Shown one piece after another: positions 52,618 through 61,365 of a DNA stretch of 61,982 nucleotides (its first letter is position 1; the number at the start of each line of letters is the position of its first letter). The notes under the pieces are model-generated. The model ran no database searches. It saw nothing but the letters and a program-made list of their open reading frames with translations, and was not told the DNA's origin. A program made the position numbers and the translations under genes. Origin of the DNA: Leptolyngbya sp. CCY15150 (GTDB lineage: Bacteria > Cyanobacteriota > Cyanobacteriia > RECH01); NCBI RefSeq assembly GCF_016888135.1, contig NZ_JACSWB010000302.1, forward strand, positions 1 through 61,982. The letters run 5' to 3'.

Positions 52618-54336
52618 TCATCGGCGATCGCCCTCGTCAATATGAAGCGATCGCAGGCGATTCAGGGCGGCAGCAAAGTCTAGCGGGCGCACCATGGCGC
52701 AATCACCGCTAGGATAGCCCGTGAGCACATCAAAGCCCTGGGCTTGAATCCGGTCAATCCAGTCCTGGACAACAGCGGCGAGACTGGCGCGGGGCGAGGT
52801 GTCATGGAGGGCAGCGATCGCTAGGCCGATGGTGCGCAGTTGGGCTGGATCGACCAATTGCTCAACCGCTGATAGATCAATGGTTTCAGGGCCAATCTGG
52901 ATCTCATCTAGATCGCGAACGGTTACCTTGATGCGGCGATCGTCCCGTCCGCCTAGCCCTTGAACCCTGGGCACCCTGGGCGTCAGTACCCCAAAGTGCT
53001 GCCCACCCTCCGGCCTGCGCTGGCTTGCATACTCTTGAGCGATCGCCCTGGCCTGTTGGGTCACCTCTTGGGGCACATACTGCGTCATTGCGATCACCGT
53101 ATCCGCCACATCAAAGTAATCGCCACTGCCGCCCATCACCAAAAGGGTGGAGACACCGTAGTCTTGATAGAGCTGGCGAATTTTGTCTAGAAAGGGCGTA
53201 ATGGGCTCCTGATCCTTGGCAATCAGCGCCTGCATCCGGCGATCGCGAATCATAAAATTCGTGGCGGAGGTATCTTCATCCACCAAGAGCGTATGGGCTC
53301 CCGCCTGCACCGCTTCAATCGTATTAGCAGCTTGGGAGGTGCTACCGCTAGCATTGTCGCTGGAAAAGTGCTGGGTCGATCGCCCTTGGGGAAGATGGTT
53401 AATAAACGGAGAAATGTTGACCCGGACGATGCTACGGCCATCCTCAGCCCGAATCTTCATCGCAGTGGGCTCCGTCACCACCCGCTCTCGGCCGTCCCCA
53501 GGAATGTGGTTATACACTCCCGTGGCGATCGCATTCAGCAGCGTTGATTTGCCATGGTAGCCGCCCCCCACAATCAGACTAATGCCTTGGGGAATGCCCA
53601 TACCGGTGACCGGGCCGCGATTGGGACAGGTGAGCTCTACCCGCAGAGAGGGTGGCGACTGAAATGGAATAGAATCCACATCTAAAGGGCGATCGTCGAT
53701 CCCGCTGCGGCGCGGCAGGATAGCACCATCGGCAATAAACGCCACCAGCCCCCGCTCCTTCAGGTGCGATCGCAGAGCGTCGGCATCTTCCACCGTTTCC
53801 ACATGCTGCCGCATCTGATCGGCATCCAGCACGTCATAACGCAGCGATCGTGCCACCAGCTTGGGAATATCGTCACAGAGCAACGCCGCCGCCTGCCGTC
53901 CCAAAATGCTGCGCCCCTGAGCCGGCAATCCCACCACAAACCGCACTTCAATCTGGTGATCATCCAGCAACACCGCATTGCGATCGAGCACCTGTTGCAC
54001 CGGCGCAGCCATTGATATCAACCCACTTTTGCCACTGCCCCGCTGCGATCGCCCTTGATGAGCGGCGCGATAGACCTGGCGATGGAGATAGTCGCGCAAT
54101 GCTAGGTGGCGGCTAGGCGATCGCATTAAATCGGCAGGAAAACCAGCTCCGTGAGTCCCCTGCTGGGGCACCTGCACCCGCACCCGACTAGGCGCGGCAA
54201 AGGGATCGCCTTGCACATGGTCGATGATCAGGGTAAAGCCTGGGAACGTGTAGGTACCCTGGAGTTGCTTATAGGCTTTGTAGCTCTGACGATCGAGGTT
54301 GAGTAGGGTTTGAGAGAGATGGTGATGGGTGCTCAT
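52618..54336 (-). CDS. ABC-class predicted ATPase (PF09818-type)
   Basis: A 572-aa soluble protein of the 'predicted ATPase of the ABC class' family. Walker A reads GGGYHGKST (about 259-267), an ABC signature-like SGSTSQAAN lies near 333, and Walker B is LLVDEDTSATNF. The family has no membrane partners and its role is unknown. The N-terminal 240 residues are family-specific, with RSQRGSGKSG as a second P-loop-like segment. An HIP1-rich coding region. The start is the ATG at 54336. Confidence 0.85.
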   Translation of the reverse strand: MSTHHHLSQTLLNLDRQSYKAYKQLQGTYTFPGFTLIIDHVQGDPFAAPSRVRVQVPQQGTHGAGFPADLMRSPSRHLALRDYLHRQVYRAAHQGRSQRGSGKSGLISMAAPVQQVLDRNAVLLDDHQIEVRFVVGLPAQGRSILGRQAAALLCDDIPKLVARSLRYDVLDADQMRQHVETVEDADALRSHLKERGLVAFIADGAILPRRSGIDDRPLDVDSIPFQSPPSLRVELTCPNRGPVTGMGIPQGISLIVGGGYHGKSTLLNAIATGVYNHIPGDGRERVVTEPTAMKIRAEDGRSIVRVNISPFINHLPQGRSTQHFSSDNASGSTSQAANTIEAVQAGAHTLLVDEDTSATNFMIRDRRMQALIAKDQEPITPFLDKIRQLYQDYGVSTLLVMGGSGDYFDVADTVIAMTQYVPQEVTQQARAIAQEYASQRRPEGGQHFGVLTPRVPRVQGLGGRDDRRIKVTVRDLDEIQIGPETIDLSAVEQLVDPAQLRTIGLAIAALHDTSPRASLAAVVQDWIDRIQAQGFDVLTGYPSGDCAMVRPLDFAAALNRLRSLHIDEGDRR

Positions 54337-54361
54337 AGCTCAGAAACGATCAGCCGACCTG

Positions 54362-54391
54362 GCGTTCCCTTCGGCTTCGCTCAGGGAACGC
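54362..54391. repeat. REP-like palindrome
   Basis: GCGTTCCC (54362-54369) and GGGAACGC (54384-54391) are perfect inverted repeats around TTCGGCTTCGCTCA. Elements of the form GTTCCCT-TCGGCTTCGCTCA-GGGAAC recur in bacterial genomes as dispersed repeats. It lies between the ABC-class ATPase and GST genes. Confidence 0.55.
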
Positions 54392-54437
54392 TGGAGTCCT
54401 ACTACAGGGGCAAGTTCAGGGTGAAATTGCTACCTGC

Positions 54438-55001
54438 CTAGGATACGGGCGATCGCGCTCCGAGAGAACGCTGAAAGGCAGGGCGCTGCATCAAGGTGTT
54501 GAGATAGGTTTGCAGAACCGGATAGTCATCATACCCAATCTTTAACATCATGGGCACATAGGCCAAGTAAGAACCCACCGCCACATCCGCCGCCGTGAAG
54601 CGATCGCCCAACACAAAGGGCTGCTGTTCCAACACCCGGCTGAGGGTACCAAACAGATTGGGCATCTCCCGTTCTCGGCTAGATTCAATGAAGATCCCTG
54701 GCCCGAACGTAGCGTTGGCAAACAGCGACCATTGGGCTAGGAGGGCTCGTTCTTCAAGCGTTTGAGCCCCGCCATAGCGCTCTGCTAGATAGAGCAAAAT
54801 TGCGCCCGACTCCCAGAGAACAACGGTGCCGTCCACAATGGCAGGCACCTTCCCAAAGGGATTGATCGCCAAGAAATCTGCCTGGCGATGTTCTTTAGCC
54901 TGCAAATCGAGCAGGATGAACTCGTAGGGAACCTCTAGCTCCTCCAAATACCACTGCACAATCGACGCTCGACTGCGAGCAGCGCCATAAAGCTTCAACA
55001 T
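54438..55001 (-). CDS. Glutathione S-transferase family protein
   Basis: A 187-aa cytoplasmic protein with the thioredoxin-fold N-domain (LKLYGAARSRASIVQWYLEEL, FLAINPFGKVPAIVDG, LWESGAILLYLAERYG with the glutathione-binding E-S pair) and the helical C-domain (QPFVLGDRFTAADVAVGSYLAY). The motif F-T-A-A-D is the GST N-capping box. The catalytic residue is probably the Ser in AARSRAS. The substrate is unknown. The gene starts 12 bp after the stop of the next gene upstream, so they share a unit. Confidence 0.92.
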   Translation of the reverse strand: MLKLYGAARSRASIVQWYLEELEVPYEFILLDLQAKEHRQADFLAINPFGKVPAIVDGTVVLWESGAILLYLAERYGGAQTLEERALLAQWSLFANATFGPGIFIESSREREMPNLFGTLSRVLEQQPFVLGDRFTAADVAVGSYLAYVPMMLKIGYDDYPVLQTYLNTLMQRPAFQRSLGARSPVS

Positions 55002-55012
55002 CCTGACCCTTC

Positions 55013-55480
55013 CTACAGCTTCTGGTGGGTGTAGGCATGTTGCTTCACATTGTCTTCCGTTTTGACAATGCGCTCAGAGTTCAAAACCCGTTTCCGCTCG
55101 GTGGAATGGTTGAGATCTCGGAAAGCCGTGCCCACGGGGATATGCTGGCTAGCTTCAGGGCGAACTTTGTAGGTGCGGGCAGCAGCGATCGCCCGTTCCA
55201 TAAACTGATCGCAAAGCTGCACATGCTCAGCCGCATCGGGAATCGACGTCAGGTATCCCTGGTCATTCATAATTGTGCCTACCGTGGTACCGAAGGCCAC
55301 GTCGTAGGAGGTGGGAATACCTTTGAGGACAGCTTCCAGGGCAGCAGAGGGAATAGGTTCGGCCACTTGCACCGGATGCATTTCACCATCATCTCGGAGG
55401 AAGCAGGCAGCTAGACCAATGACAATGTAGTCATCGGCGGTGAGATCGGGAGCGTTGGCTAAGAGGGATGCTGAGGTCAT
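55013..55480 (-). CDS. Hypothetical protein (155 aa), co-transcribed with the GST
   Basis: No family is recognised. The N-terminal core DYIVIGLAACFLRDDGEMHPVQVAEPIPSA (core given shortened: AACFLRDDGEMHPV) looks well conserved and enzyme-like or sensor-like. The C-terminal 60 residues are basic and charged and may be flexible. The ATG at 55480 (MTSASLL) is preferred to TTG 55498. The GST start is 11 bp beyond its stop. Confidence 0.65.
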   Translation of the reverse strand: MTSASLLANAPDLTADDYIVIGLAACFLRDDGEMHPVQVAEPIPSAALEAVLKGIPTSYDVAFGTTVGTIMNDQGYLTSIPDAAEHVQLCDQFMERAIAAARTYKVRPEASQHIPVGTAFRDLNHSTERKRVLNSERIVKTEDNVKQHAYTHQKL

Positions 55481-56329
55481 AGGTTCGAGATTAAACAACT
55501 AGCAAACAGGGATCAAACTAGATCTATCGATCTCAAGTAGTTAAGATCTTAGGTAGAACAGATGGTACAGAACTCTTAGGTCTTGATAAAGCAATGAGAG
55601 TCAGATAAACTATGGGCGATCGCCCTTGCTGATCTCTGCGCTACTATCGAGTCGTACACTCATCTGGCATAGAGTTGGACTACCAGCCCCAACTGCCTTA
55701 GCATTCTATAGCGATCGCCCGCCGCTTGGCCTAGCACCGTTACAAAACGCAGAAGCCCTGCTGCAGTCACCCACCTCTCGTCTCATTCCAGGGGAGCGAT
55801 CGACAAGGTCTGATCTACCCCATGAGCGCCTGGCAAGAAGAGAACTTCCTCCCCCTGTAACCCATGGACAGCATGAGGCTAGGATGAATTTTCATCAAAA
55901 TCCTTCACCAAGACTTCACATATTCACAAGTCGTTAAAAAAGTTCAGAGAATTTACGGAGACGTCTTAACGCCTAGAGTTTTGCCATGAAATTCGAGATT
56001 TGATGCCTCAAACCAATAGGGGATCAAATGTATAGACCCATGGGCCAGATCGTAAAACTGTCCTTTGAAGGATCAGGATGATTTTTAGCCCAATTAGCGC
56101 CAAATATAGTTCCGTAGTTTCAACCTCACATTTCTCCTTCAGACAAATTATTAAGTGACATAAGGGTGTGTGTATCAAACCGATGAGTATCTGACATTGG
56201 TAAAAGCAAGTGTTCCTTACGTCGGCAGCCTACCGTGAACATCCAAGCACGCTGACCTAAGTGCATGCCATCAGATTCAGGTTTCTCGTGATCGTGACTC
56301 TGTCGAGTTGTACACACTGTGAGGATACG
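55481..56329. other. 850-bp gene-free stretch between divergent units
   Basis: No convincing gene is seen. A HIP1-type site lies near 55617. The right half (55900-56160) is AT-rich. The sequence 56259-56329 can be read as a longer N-terminus of the TPR gene but does not look coding. No tRNA or known RNA family was recognised. Confidence 0.35.
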
Positions 56330-57151
56330 ATGAAAGCTTATTTCTCTGGAGGTCACTGGGACAAAGTTGGAGCGTTTGTGGATCAATCGCCCGTCTCTCC
56401 AACCACCCAGTCTAGACCCGCACCACTACGCTTAGTCCACCGAGTTCATCGGCGCTGGCGGCCAGCCCAGTCTTCGGCCTATCCTGCGGCGAAACTACGA
56501 CGCACTGCCCCACAGCTCTTTTCTAGCCTAGATGAGCAGGACAACGCTGCTCTGCGCCAGTTTGCGCTGTCAGAGGCGCGGAATGGACAATATGAAACAG
56601 CCATTGCATCGTTCGATATTTTACTTGATCACAACCCTCTAAGTGCCGTGGACTACAACAACCGAGGGTTAGTATATTTTCAAATGGGTCAACCCACCAG
56701 AGCGATCGCTGATTACAACCGCGCTCTGTCTCTTAATCCTAATTTAGATAGTGCTTACAACAATCGCGCCAACTACCATGCGGCCCGTGGAGAAGTACTC
56801 GAAGCCATCCTAGACTACGATTTATCCATTGAGCTCAACCCAACCAATATCCGCGCTTGGATCAACCAAGGCATCACCTTCCGCGATATGGGGATGTATG
56901 AACATGCTCTGGAAAACTTCGACGTGGCGCTGCACCTAGTGGAGCCGGGTAGCTGCCTACAGGGGCATGTCTATGCAGAACGGGGACGGGTTCAGCACCT
57001 GAATGGTGACTGGAACTGCGCGGTGGCAGACTATAACAAGGCGATCGCTTATTTACCTCAGCCTATCCCGCCATTTAACACCACCTCGATTCGCCTGCGG
57101 GTTCAGGTTGAAGTGTGGCTCGATGATCTGCTGTCGCCTTTGCAGTCCTAG
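56330..57151 (+). CDS. Tetratricopeptide repeat protein
   Basis: The 273-aa protein has a basic N-terminal region (about 1-75). Four TPR units follow from about 82 (the regions around AIASFDILLDHNP, AIADYNRALSLNP, AILDYDLSIELNP, HALENFDVALHLV and AVADYNKAIAYL). Such arrays form protein-binding superhelices, and in cyanobacteria several assist photosystem or pilus assembly. The partner here is unknown. The ATG at 56330 has GAGGAT upstream and is preferred to 56261. Confidence 0.85.
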   Translation: MKAYFSGGHWDKVGAFVDQSPVSPTTQSRPAPLRLVHRVHRRWRPAQSSAYPAAKLRRTAPQLFSSLDEQDNAALRQFALSEARNGQYETAIASFDILLDHNPLSAVDYNNRGLVYFQMGQPTRAIADYNRALSLNPNLDSAYNNRANYHAARGEVLEAILDYDLSIELNPTNIRAWINQGITFRDMGMYEHALENFDVALHLVEPGSCLQGHVYAERGRVQHLNGDWNCAVADYNKAIAYLPQPIPPFNTTSIRLRVQVEVWLDDLLSPLQS

Positions 57152-57434
57152 TTCCTCGTTGGAGACAGCTAGTATGGAAGGTAAATGAAGATTTGCAGGT
57201 TAAGGAACGAATTCGAGTAAACCAAATCTGGGTATAAACATCTTGCTCAGCCCGATTCGAGGCAAAACGGTGAAGTCGTTAGCGTTGCTGATGTTTGAGA
57301 TGAATCCATTTCTGAACAGCCCATGATGCAACGGTTGGTTCAGTGAATTCATCCCTCATCATCTAGTGGTCAAAAATAGGCTGAGTCAAATGGAATAGTG
57401 TAGGTAAACAAGGTTTTGTCTCTCCTTTTTGAAA

Positions 57435-57480
57435 GCGGGTGATGGGACTCGAACCCACGATATTCAGCTTGGGAAGCTGA
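57435..57480 (-). tRNA. Isolated 3' half of tRNA-Gly(CCC), probable att-site remnant
   Basis: The minus strand reads anticodon arm TCAGC-TTCCCAA-GCTGA (anticodon CCC), variable loop ATATC, T-arm GTGGGTTCGAGTCCCAT and acceptor 3' strand CACCCGC, followed by TTTC. The 5' half (acceptor GCGGGTG plus D-arm) is absent, and the sequence upstream of the anticodon arm is unrelated. The 46-nt fragment is therefore not a functional tRNA. 3' tRNA fragments of this kind are typical attachment-site copies left by integrases. The rest of 57152-57597 has no gene. Confidence 0.85.
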
Positions 57481-57600
57481 CACATTTCCTTGATATACAA
57501 GGCTTTTAGGTAAGGATTTTTAGGCTCATACCAATTCTATACCAGTTTTCAGTCTGGTGTTGAGGACATTCATTGATAAGCTTTAGGGCATTCCTAGGTG

Positions 57601-58149
57601 ATGCTCATGAACCGTCCACTTCGATTAACAAAACCCCCAGATGACATCGTCACGGCGACAATAGGCCTATTAACTCAGGAGCACACCGGGCAAATCGAGA
57701 ACATCTGGGAAGGCATTCTGCGGGAGACAGAGCAGCCTGACGCTAGTTGGGACTGGGCCTATAAGTTACGACTAGCTGTCAATGATGATCGCTATGAAGC
57801 TTACGGCATCGAGTTTGAGGCGCTACTTCAAGGCGTCATCTTGCTCGAAACGCAATGGCACCGCTCCTGGTTGCCGCAACGGTTTCCTCTGGTCTATGTT
57901 GAATACTTAGCCTCTGCGCCGTGGAATCGCCGGTTACTCGAAGATCCTCCCTATCTGATTGGGGTCGGACGGGCACTCGTACTCTTTGCCCGTCAGCGCA
58001 GTGTGGAGTTAGGTTATGGTGGTCGCATCGGTCTACATGCGCTGCCGGGTGCGGAAGCTTTCTATCGACGTTACAATATGCCGGACTATGGCCCTGACCG
58101 GGACAAAGATGGGTTGGTATACTTTGAGTACGCCGCTTTAACGCTCTAA
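57601..58149 (+). CDS. GNAT-fold acetyltransferase-like protein
   Basis: The C-terminal half shows the GNAT order: YVEYLASAPWNRR (beta4), GVGRALVLFARQRSVELGYGG (acetyl-CoA pyrophosphate loop, a variant of Q/R-x-x-G-x-G/A, then the helix), IGLHALPGAEAFYRRYNM (beta5 and the terminal helix). The N-terminal 60 residues (IENIWEGILRETEQPDASWDW) are unfamiliar. The substrate is unknown. It is followed after 15 bp by an unknown protein on the same strand. The ATG at 57601 is chosen over GTG 57598. Confidence 0.7.
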   Translation: MLMNRPLRLTKPPDDIVTATIGLLTQEHTGQIENIWEGILRETEQPDASWDWAYKLRLAVNDDRYEAYGIEFEALLQGVILLETQWHRSWLPQRFPLVYVEYLASAPWNRRLLEDPPYLIGVGRALVLFARQRSVELGYGGRIGLHALPGAEAFYRRYNMPDYGPDRDKDGLVYFEYAALTL

Positions 58150-58164
58150 CTCATCCAATCGCTT

Positions 58165-58710
58165 ATGAATGATGCAATCCTAGCCGAGCAACTGAGAAAA
58201 ACGGGCAACCTGATGGACTTGCTCAATGACGAGGCTTGGGTTCGGGAAGCAGATACCGATCGCGCCAGTGAGGAAGGGACGGTTGAGGCTGGGCTGGGTC
58301 TACAGCCTTATGTGGAGTTACTCAAGGATGCTTCGCCAGAAGCTCTGCAGCGGCAGCGGTGGTATGTGCGAGTGCTATCCATCTTGTTACCAGAGTTGAA
58401 GGGATGGTTAGAGTCGTGGCAGCTCGGGCGGAGTCTAGAGGCTGTCTACATGGAGGCGCAAAAATGCTTATATGGTCATCTGAGGCATCTCACCCCCGAA
58501 CAAACGGTCTGGATTGAGGTGCTGTTGGCAGAGGAAGAGCAGGCGTTACCCAACGAGCAGAAGGTGATTCGGGCTGAGGCGATCGCTATGATTGCCCAGA
58601 TGTTCACTACAGAGGACTGGCAGGCGATCGCGAATGCTGCTGCTCAAACAATGGCGAATGATATTCTACGAATAGGACAAGGATCAGTAGTTCTCGTTGC
58701 CACTCTCTGA
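58165..58710 (+). CDS. Hypothetical helical protein paired with the GNAT-like gene (181 aa)
   Basis: No family is recognised. It is mostly helical and acidic, with LLPELKGWLESWQLGRSLEAVYMEAQK in the middle. It has no signal or membrane segment. It starts 15 bp after the GNAT stop, so the two are a bicistron and probably act together. Such a pair could be a modification module or a toxin-antitoxin-like unit, but neither is shown by the sequence. Confidence 0.6.
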   Translation: MNDAILAEQLRKTGNLMDLLNDEAWVREADTDRASEEGTVEAGLGLQPYVELLKDASPEALQRQRWYVRVLSILLPELKGWLESWQLGRSLEAVYMEAQKCLYGHLRHLTPEQTVWIEVLLAEEEQALPNEQKVIRAEAIAMIAQMFTTEDWQAIANAAAQTMANDILRIGQGSVVLVATL

Positions 58711-58956
58711 GTCAAGGCCATTTGGTTTAGTACTTTCATCCGGTATGCCCGGCGATGGGGATGAGCAAGCCAGAGATATCGCTTTGTTTAGGGCAGTGGT
58801 TGCCTTTACCTTGTTGACAAACTAAGACGAGATCTTAGCCCGATACTGATAATCCACATGGCTGGTTCTCTAGGTGTTGAGATGTTGGCGTTATCGCCCA
58901 GGCTGCCCCAAATGAATCACCAATAGACCGGGGATCAGCGGACTAAATATCCTCCC

Positions 58957-59010
58957 AGGACTTACGCAAGGCAAGCAACCGGCGATCCCAATGGTTCTTG
59001 CGTAAGTCCT
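58957..59010. mobile_element. 54-bp element with perfect 14-bp terminal inverted repeats
   Basis: AGGACTTACGCAAG (58957-58970) and CTTGCGTAAGTCCT (58997-59010) are exact inverted repeats. The sequence GGACTTACGCA is a common terminus of cyanobacterial insertion sequences, so this is probably a minimal MITE or two joined IS ends. The interior is only 26 bp. Apart from it, 58711-59135 has no gene. Confidence 0.65.
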
Positions 59011-59135
59011 GACCCAGTTGTAGCAGGGATGGCGAAGCTGGAAGGTAAAGCGATCTTGCTTTGCATCAGGCGATCGCGATAGACTGAGCAAAGGTAACGT
59101 TCGCCCATCACTCCCATAGGGCAACCAAAGCCACC

Positions 59136-59759
59136 ATGGCACTCGCAAGTGATCGACCCACACAATCCCTTTCCCTGAGCTTTGACGACTTTCTCGCTCA
59201 GTATGGCGATGACAGTCGCTACGAACTCATTGACGGAGAACTGTTTGACTTGGAACCGACGGGGCCTCATGAGGAAGTGGCGGCGGCGATCGCCCGCTGG
59301 CTCAATTACGACATCGTGCAGCAAGGGGCCGATTACTTCATCCCCCATCGCTGCTTAATCAAACCCCTGGCCAACCAGACCGGGTTTCGCCCCGATGTGA
59401 TCGTCCTAGACCGAGCCGCCCTGCCTCAAGAGCCGCTGTGGGCCAGCCAACCCGTTGTCACCCTTGGCAGCACCATCAAATTTGTGGCGGAGGTCGTCAG
59501 CAGCAACTGGCAAAACGACTATGCCCGTAAACTTGAAGACTACGCCCTACTGGGCATTCCAGAATACTGGATTGCTGACTATCAAGGGCTAGGCGGCGAG
59601 TTCTTTATTGGTCGGCCTAAACAACCTACATTAACCCTCTGTACTTTGAATGCAGAGGGGCGTTACGACCGGCAATTGCTGCGCGGCGATCAGCGCATTA
59701 CGTCTTTTGTCTTTCCCAACTTGAACCTGACCGCCAAAACCATCCTTGGGGTTGGATGA
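59136..59759 (+). CDS. Uma2-family (DUF820) predicted endonuclease
   Basis: A 207-aa PD-(D/E)XK-fold protein, a family greatly expanded in cyanobacteria. FLAQYGDDSRYELIDGELFDLEP opens the domain. The catalytic core is GFRPDVIVLDR and KFVAEVVSSNWQNDYARKLEDYALLGIPEYWI, in which the Asp, Glu and Lys positions are retained. Its true substrate is not known, and many copies are thought to be linked to mobile DNA. The ATG at 59136 has a weak ribosome site. Confidence 0.88.
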   Translation: MALASDRPTQSLSLSFDDFLAQYGDDSRYELIDGELFDLEPTGPHEEVAAAIARWLNYDIVQQGADYFIPHRCLIKPLANQTGFRPDVIVLDRAALPQEPLWASQPVVTLGSTIKFVAEVVSSNWQNDYARKLEDYALLGIPEYWIADYQGLGGEFFIGRPKQPTLTLCTLNAEGRYDRQLLRGDQRITSFVFPNLNLTAKTILGVG

Positions 59760-59879
59760 GATGGATTCCTAGTCGTTATGGGTGAATGCCAGCATTCAGC
59801 GGTCTCGGACAGTAGCACCAACAACCCCGGTACTGCAGCTGGTGGCAACAGTTACTGCTCAGCTGTAATGCAAACGCGA

Positions 59880-60446
59880 TTACCCATAACTTTCAAGCAA
59901 ACCCCTCCCCCTCGTGAGCGAAGCAGGAGCTGGAGCTGGATCAAATACAACGATGTACTGAGCTGAGGAACTCAGCCGCCCCAGGGCTTTCAAATGGGCA
60001 TCCGCATCATTGCGACGCCGAAATCGAGCAAGGGTGCGCCGCTGCATGTGGGGAAGGAGTTGAACAACACACCAGGGATGGAGCAGTTGGTTGTAGGCTG
60101 TAGGAGCTTCCACCTCGTAGGCTGCCGATGAAACGTCTTGTGGGCTTTCCAAACGGTAAGTTTCTTGACCCCTAACAACCTCATTTGAGCAAGCCTGGAC
60201 GCTCTCCCCAGCACTGTCAACGCTAGGGCTCAACGCCCGCTCAATCTTGCCTAACAGTTCAGACGCCTCTCGATCCGGAGGATGCAGCGCCCAGGCGTTG
60301 ATGGGTGCAGGCTGAAAAGTCAGTCGGTAGGTTTTACCGCCTCTACTGTGAACGAGCCAAACGGCCTGCCGAGGCAGCTTTTGTAGGCGATAGGAGCCTT
60401 GCCCTGGCTCTGCCAGCGCTGCTCGAATGCGTTTGATATCGGCCAT
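59880..60446 (-). CDS. Hypothetical protein of the terminal accessory cluster (188 aa)
   Basis: No family is recognised. The N-terminus (IKRIRAALAEPGQGSYRLQKL) is basic and could bind nucleic acid. VWLVHSRGGKTYRLTFQ and LLPHMQRRTLARFRRRNDADAHLKALGRL are further conserved-looking parts. It follows the HTH gene with about 120 bp between, on the same strand. Starts GTG 60467 and ATG 60446 are possible. Confidence 0.55.
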   Translation of the reverse strand: MADIKRIRAALAEPGQGSYRLQKLPRQAVWLVHSRGGKTYRLTFQPAPINAWALHPPDREASELLGKIERALSPSVDSAGESVQACSNEVVRGQETYRLESPQDVSSAAYEVEAPTAYNQLLHPWCVVQLLPHMQRRTLARFRRRNDADAHLKALGRLSSSAQYIVVFDPAPAPASLTRGRGLLESYG

Positions 60447-60566
60447 AACTCGTTGCCCTTGGCTCACGCGACTGTCCTTCCCGATACGTCAATGCGGTGC
60501 AGTTGATGCCACCCTAGCCAAGAGCGATTCGCCAAAACAGAGCACGGTGATATTGACAATGTTGGG

Positions 60567-60878
60567 TTAGGTGTGATCGTCTTCCTGCTCAGTGGCGCAG
60601 AGAGCCTGCCGAAGGTCTGCCGGAATCTGGTCAAAGTTGTCGAGCAAAAAATCCATTAGGGCCAGATGGCGCAGGTCAACTGGGGTGGGGCGACGATAGC
60701 TGCGGCCCTTACGAAACCAGCCCCGCACCGTCGAGACCGAGCGGGAGCAGATTGCCGCCATGTCTTCCTGGCTCACCTGCCACTTGGCGTAAAATCGCTG
60801 GGGCGTCATACCCAGTTGGCAGTAGCTGTACCGGTCAATCAGATGCTGCTCGCGGGGAGAAAGGGGGCGGGGATTCAT
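60567..60878 (-). CDS. Small helix-turn-helix protein (103 aa)
   Basis: The motif KWQVSQEDMAAICSRSVSTVRGWFRKGRS (about 32-60, core EDMAAICSRSVSTVRGW) is a good HTH. The rest is charged and helical. It overlaps the 60875-61237 gene by 4 bp, with the stop of that gene and the start here in ATGA. It is probably the regulator of this small cluster. Confidence 0.75.
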   Translation of the reverse strand: MNPRPLSPREQHLIDRYSYCQLGMTPQRFYAKWQVSQEDMAAICSRSVSTVRGWFRKGRSYRRPTPVDLRHLALMDFLLDNFDQIPADLRQALCATEQEDDHT

Positions 60879-61237
60879 TGGGCAGCCTCCTGATCAAAGG
60901 GTTCGAGGTCGTCTTCCCAGGCGATGTCGGCTCTGACCCAGGCGGCACTGGGGGAAGCAGGATCGAGCCAGATCAGGTAGCACCATTGCCAGCAGCGACA
61001 GTGGGGGGCATAGCTGTAGCACCGGCCCATGACCAGGCCCCAATCAGTCGCGTTGCCCTGGGGAATCCAGCGGAGGCGATCGCCCAGGTGAAAGCGCGGC
61101 ATTTCAACCTGGGGGAAAGCAGCAGGTAAATCAGGGGCTGACGGGAGGTGCAGATGGCCAGGATCAAGGGCACACCCGAAGGTTCGATGGATGACCTGAA
61201 GCGGGCGCGATCGCTTGTGTGGGAAAGATTGAGCCAT
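60875..61237 (-). CDS. Hypothetical protein with Cys/Trp-rich core (120 aa)
   Basis: No family is recognised. The core RFHLGDRLRWIPQGNATDWG and YSYAPHCRCWQWCYLIWLD has a C-x-C and several Trp, resembling small SH3-like or zinc-binding modules. The C-terminus is acidic. It opens the operon that continues through the HTH gene by a 4-bp overlap. Confidence 0.6.
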   Translation of the reverse strand: MAQSFPHKRSRPLQVIHRTFGCALDPGHLHLPSAPDLPAAFPQVEMPRFHLGDRLRWIPQGNATDWGLVMGRCYSYAPHCRCWQWCYLIWLDPASPSAAWVRADIAWEDDLEPFDQEAAQ

Positions 61238-61285
61238 CGGGAAGACACCTTTTGAACGAGCAACCGTGATTTCTCAAGACCAGTC

Positions 61286-61312
61286 TAATCCACTCTAATC
61301 TAGAGTAGATTA
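61286..61312. promoter_or_regulatory. Palindromic operator candidate in the divergent gap
   Basis: TAATCCACTCTA (61286-61297) and TAGAGTAGATTA (61301-61312) are inverted repeats matching at 11 of 12 positions around ATC. They lie between the leftward HTH operon and the rightward RHH gene. A further TCTAGAG-type copy follows (61344-61350). It is a good site for either regulator. Confidence 0.55.
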
Positions 61313-61365
61313 CCCTTGTTCGCAACACTTCACTTAGGCTTGCTCTAGAGCTAAATAGAGCGGCT

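Noticed and set aside
57435-57520. A complete tRNA-Gly
   Set aside because: No acceptor 5' strand or D-arm is found beyond the anticodon arm on the minus strand.
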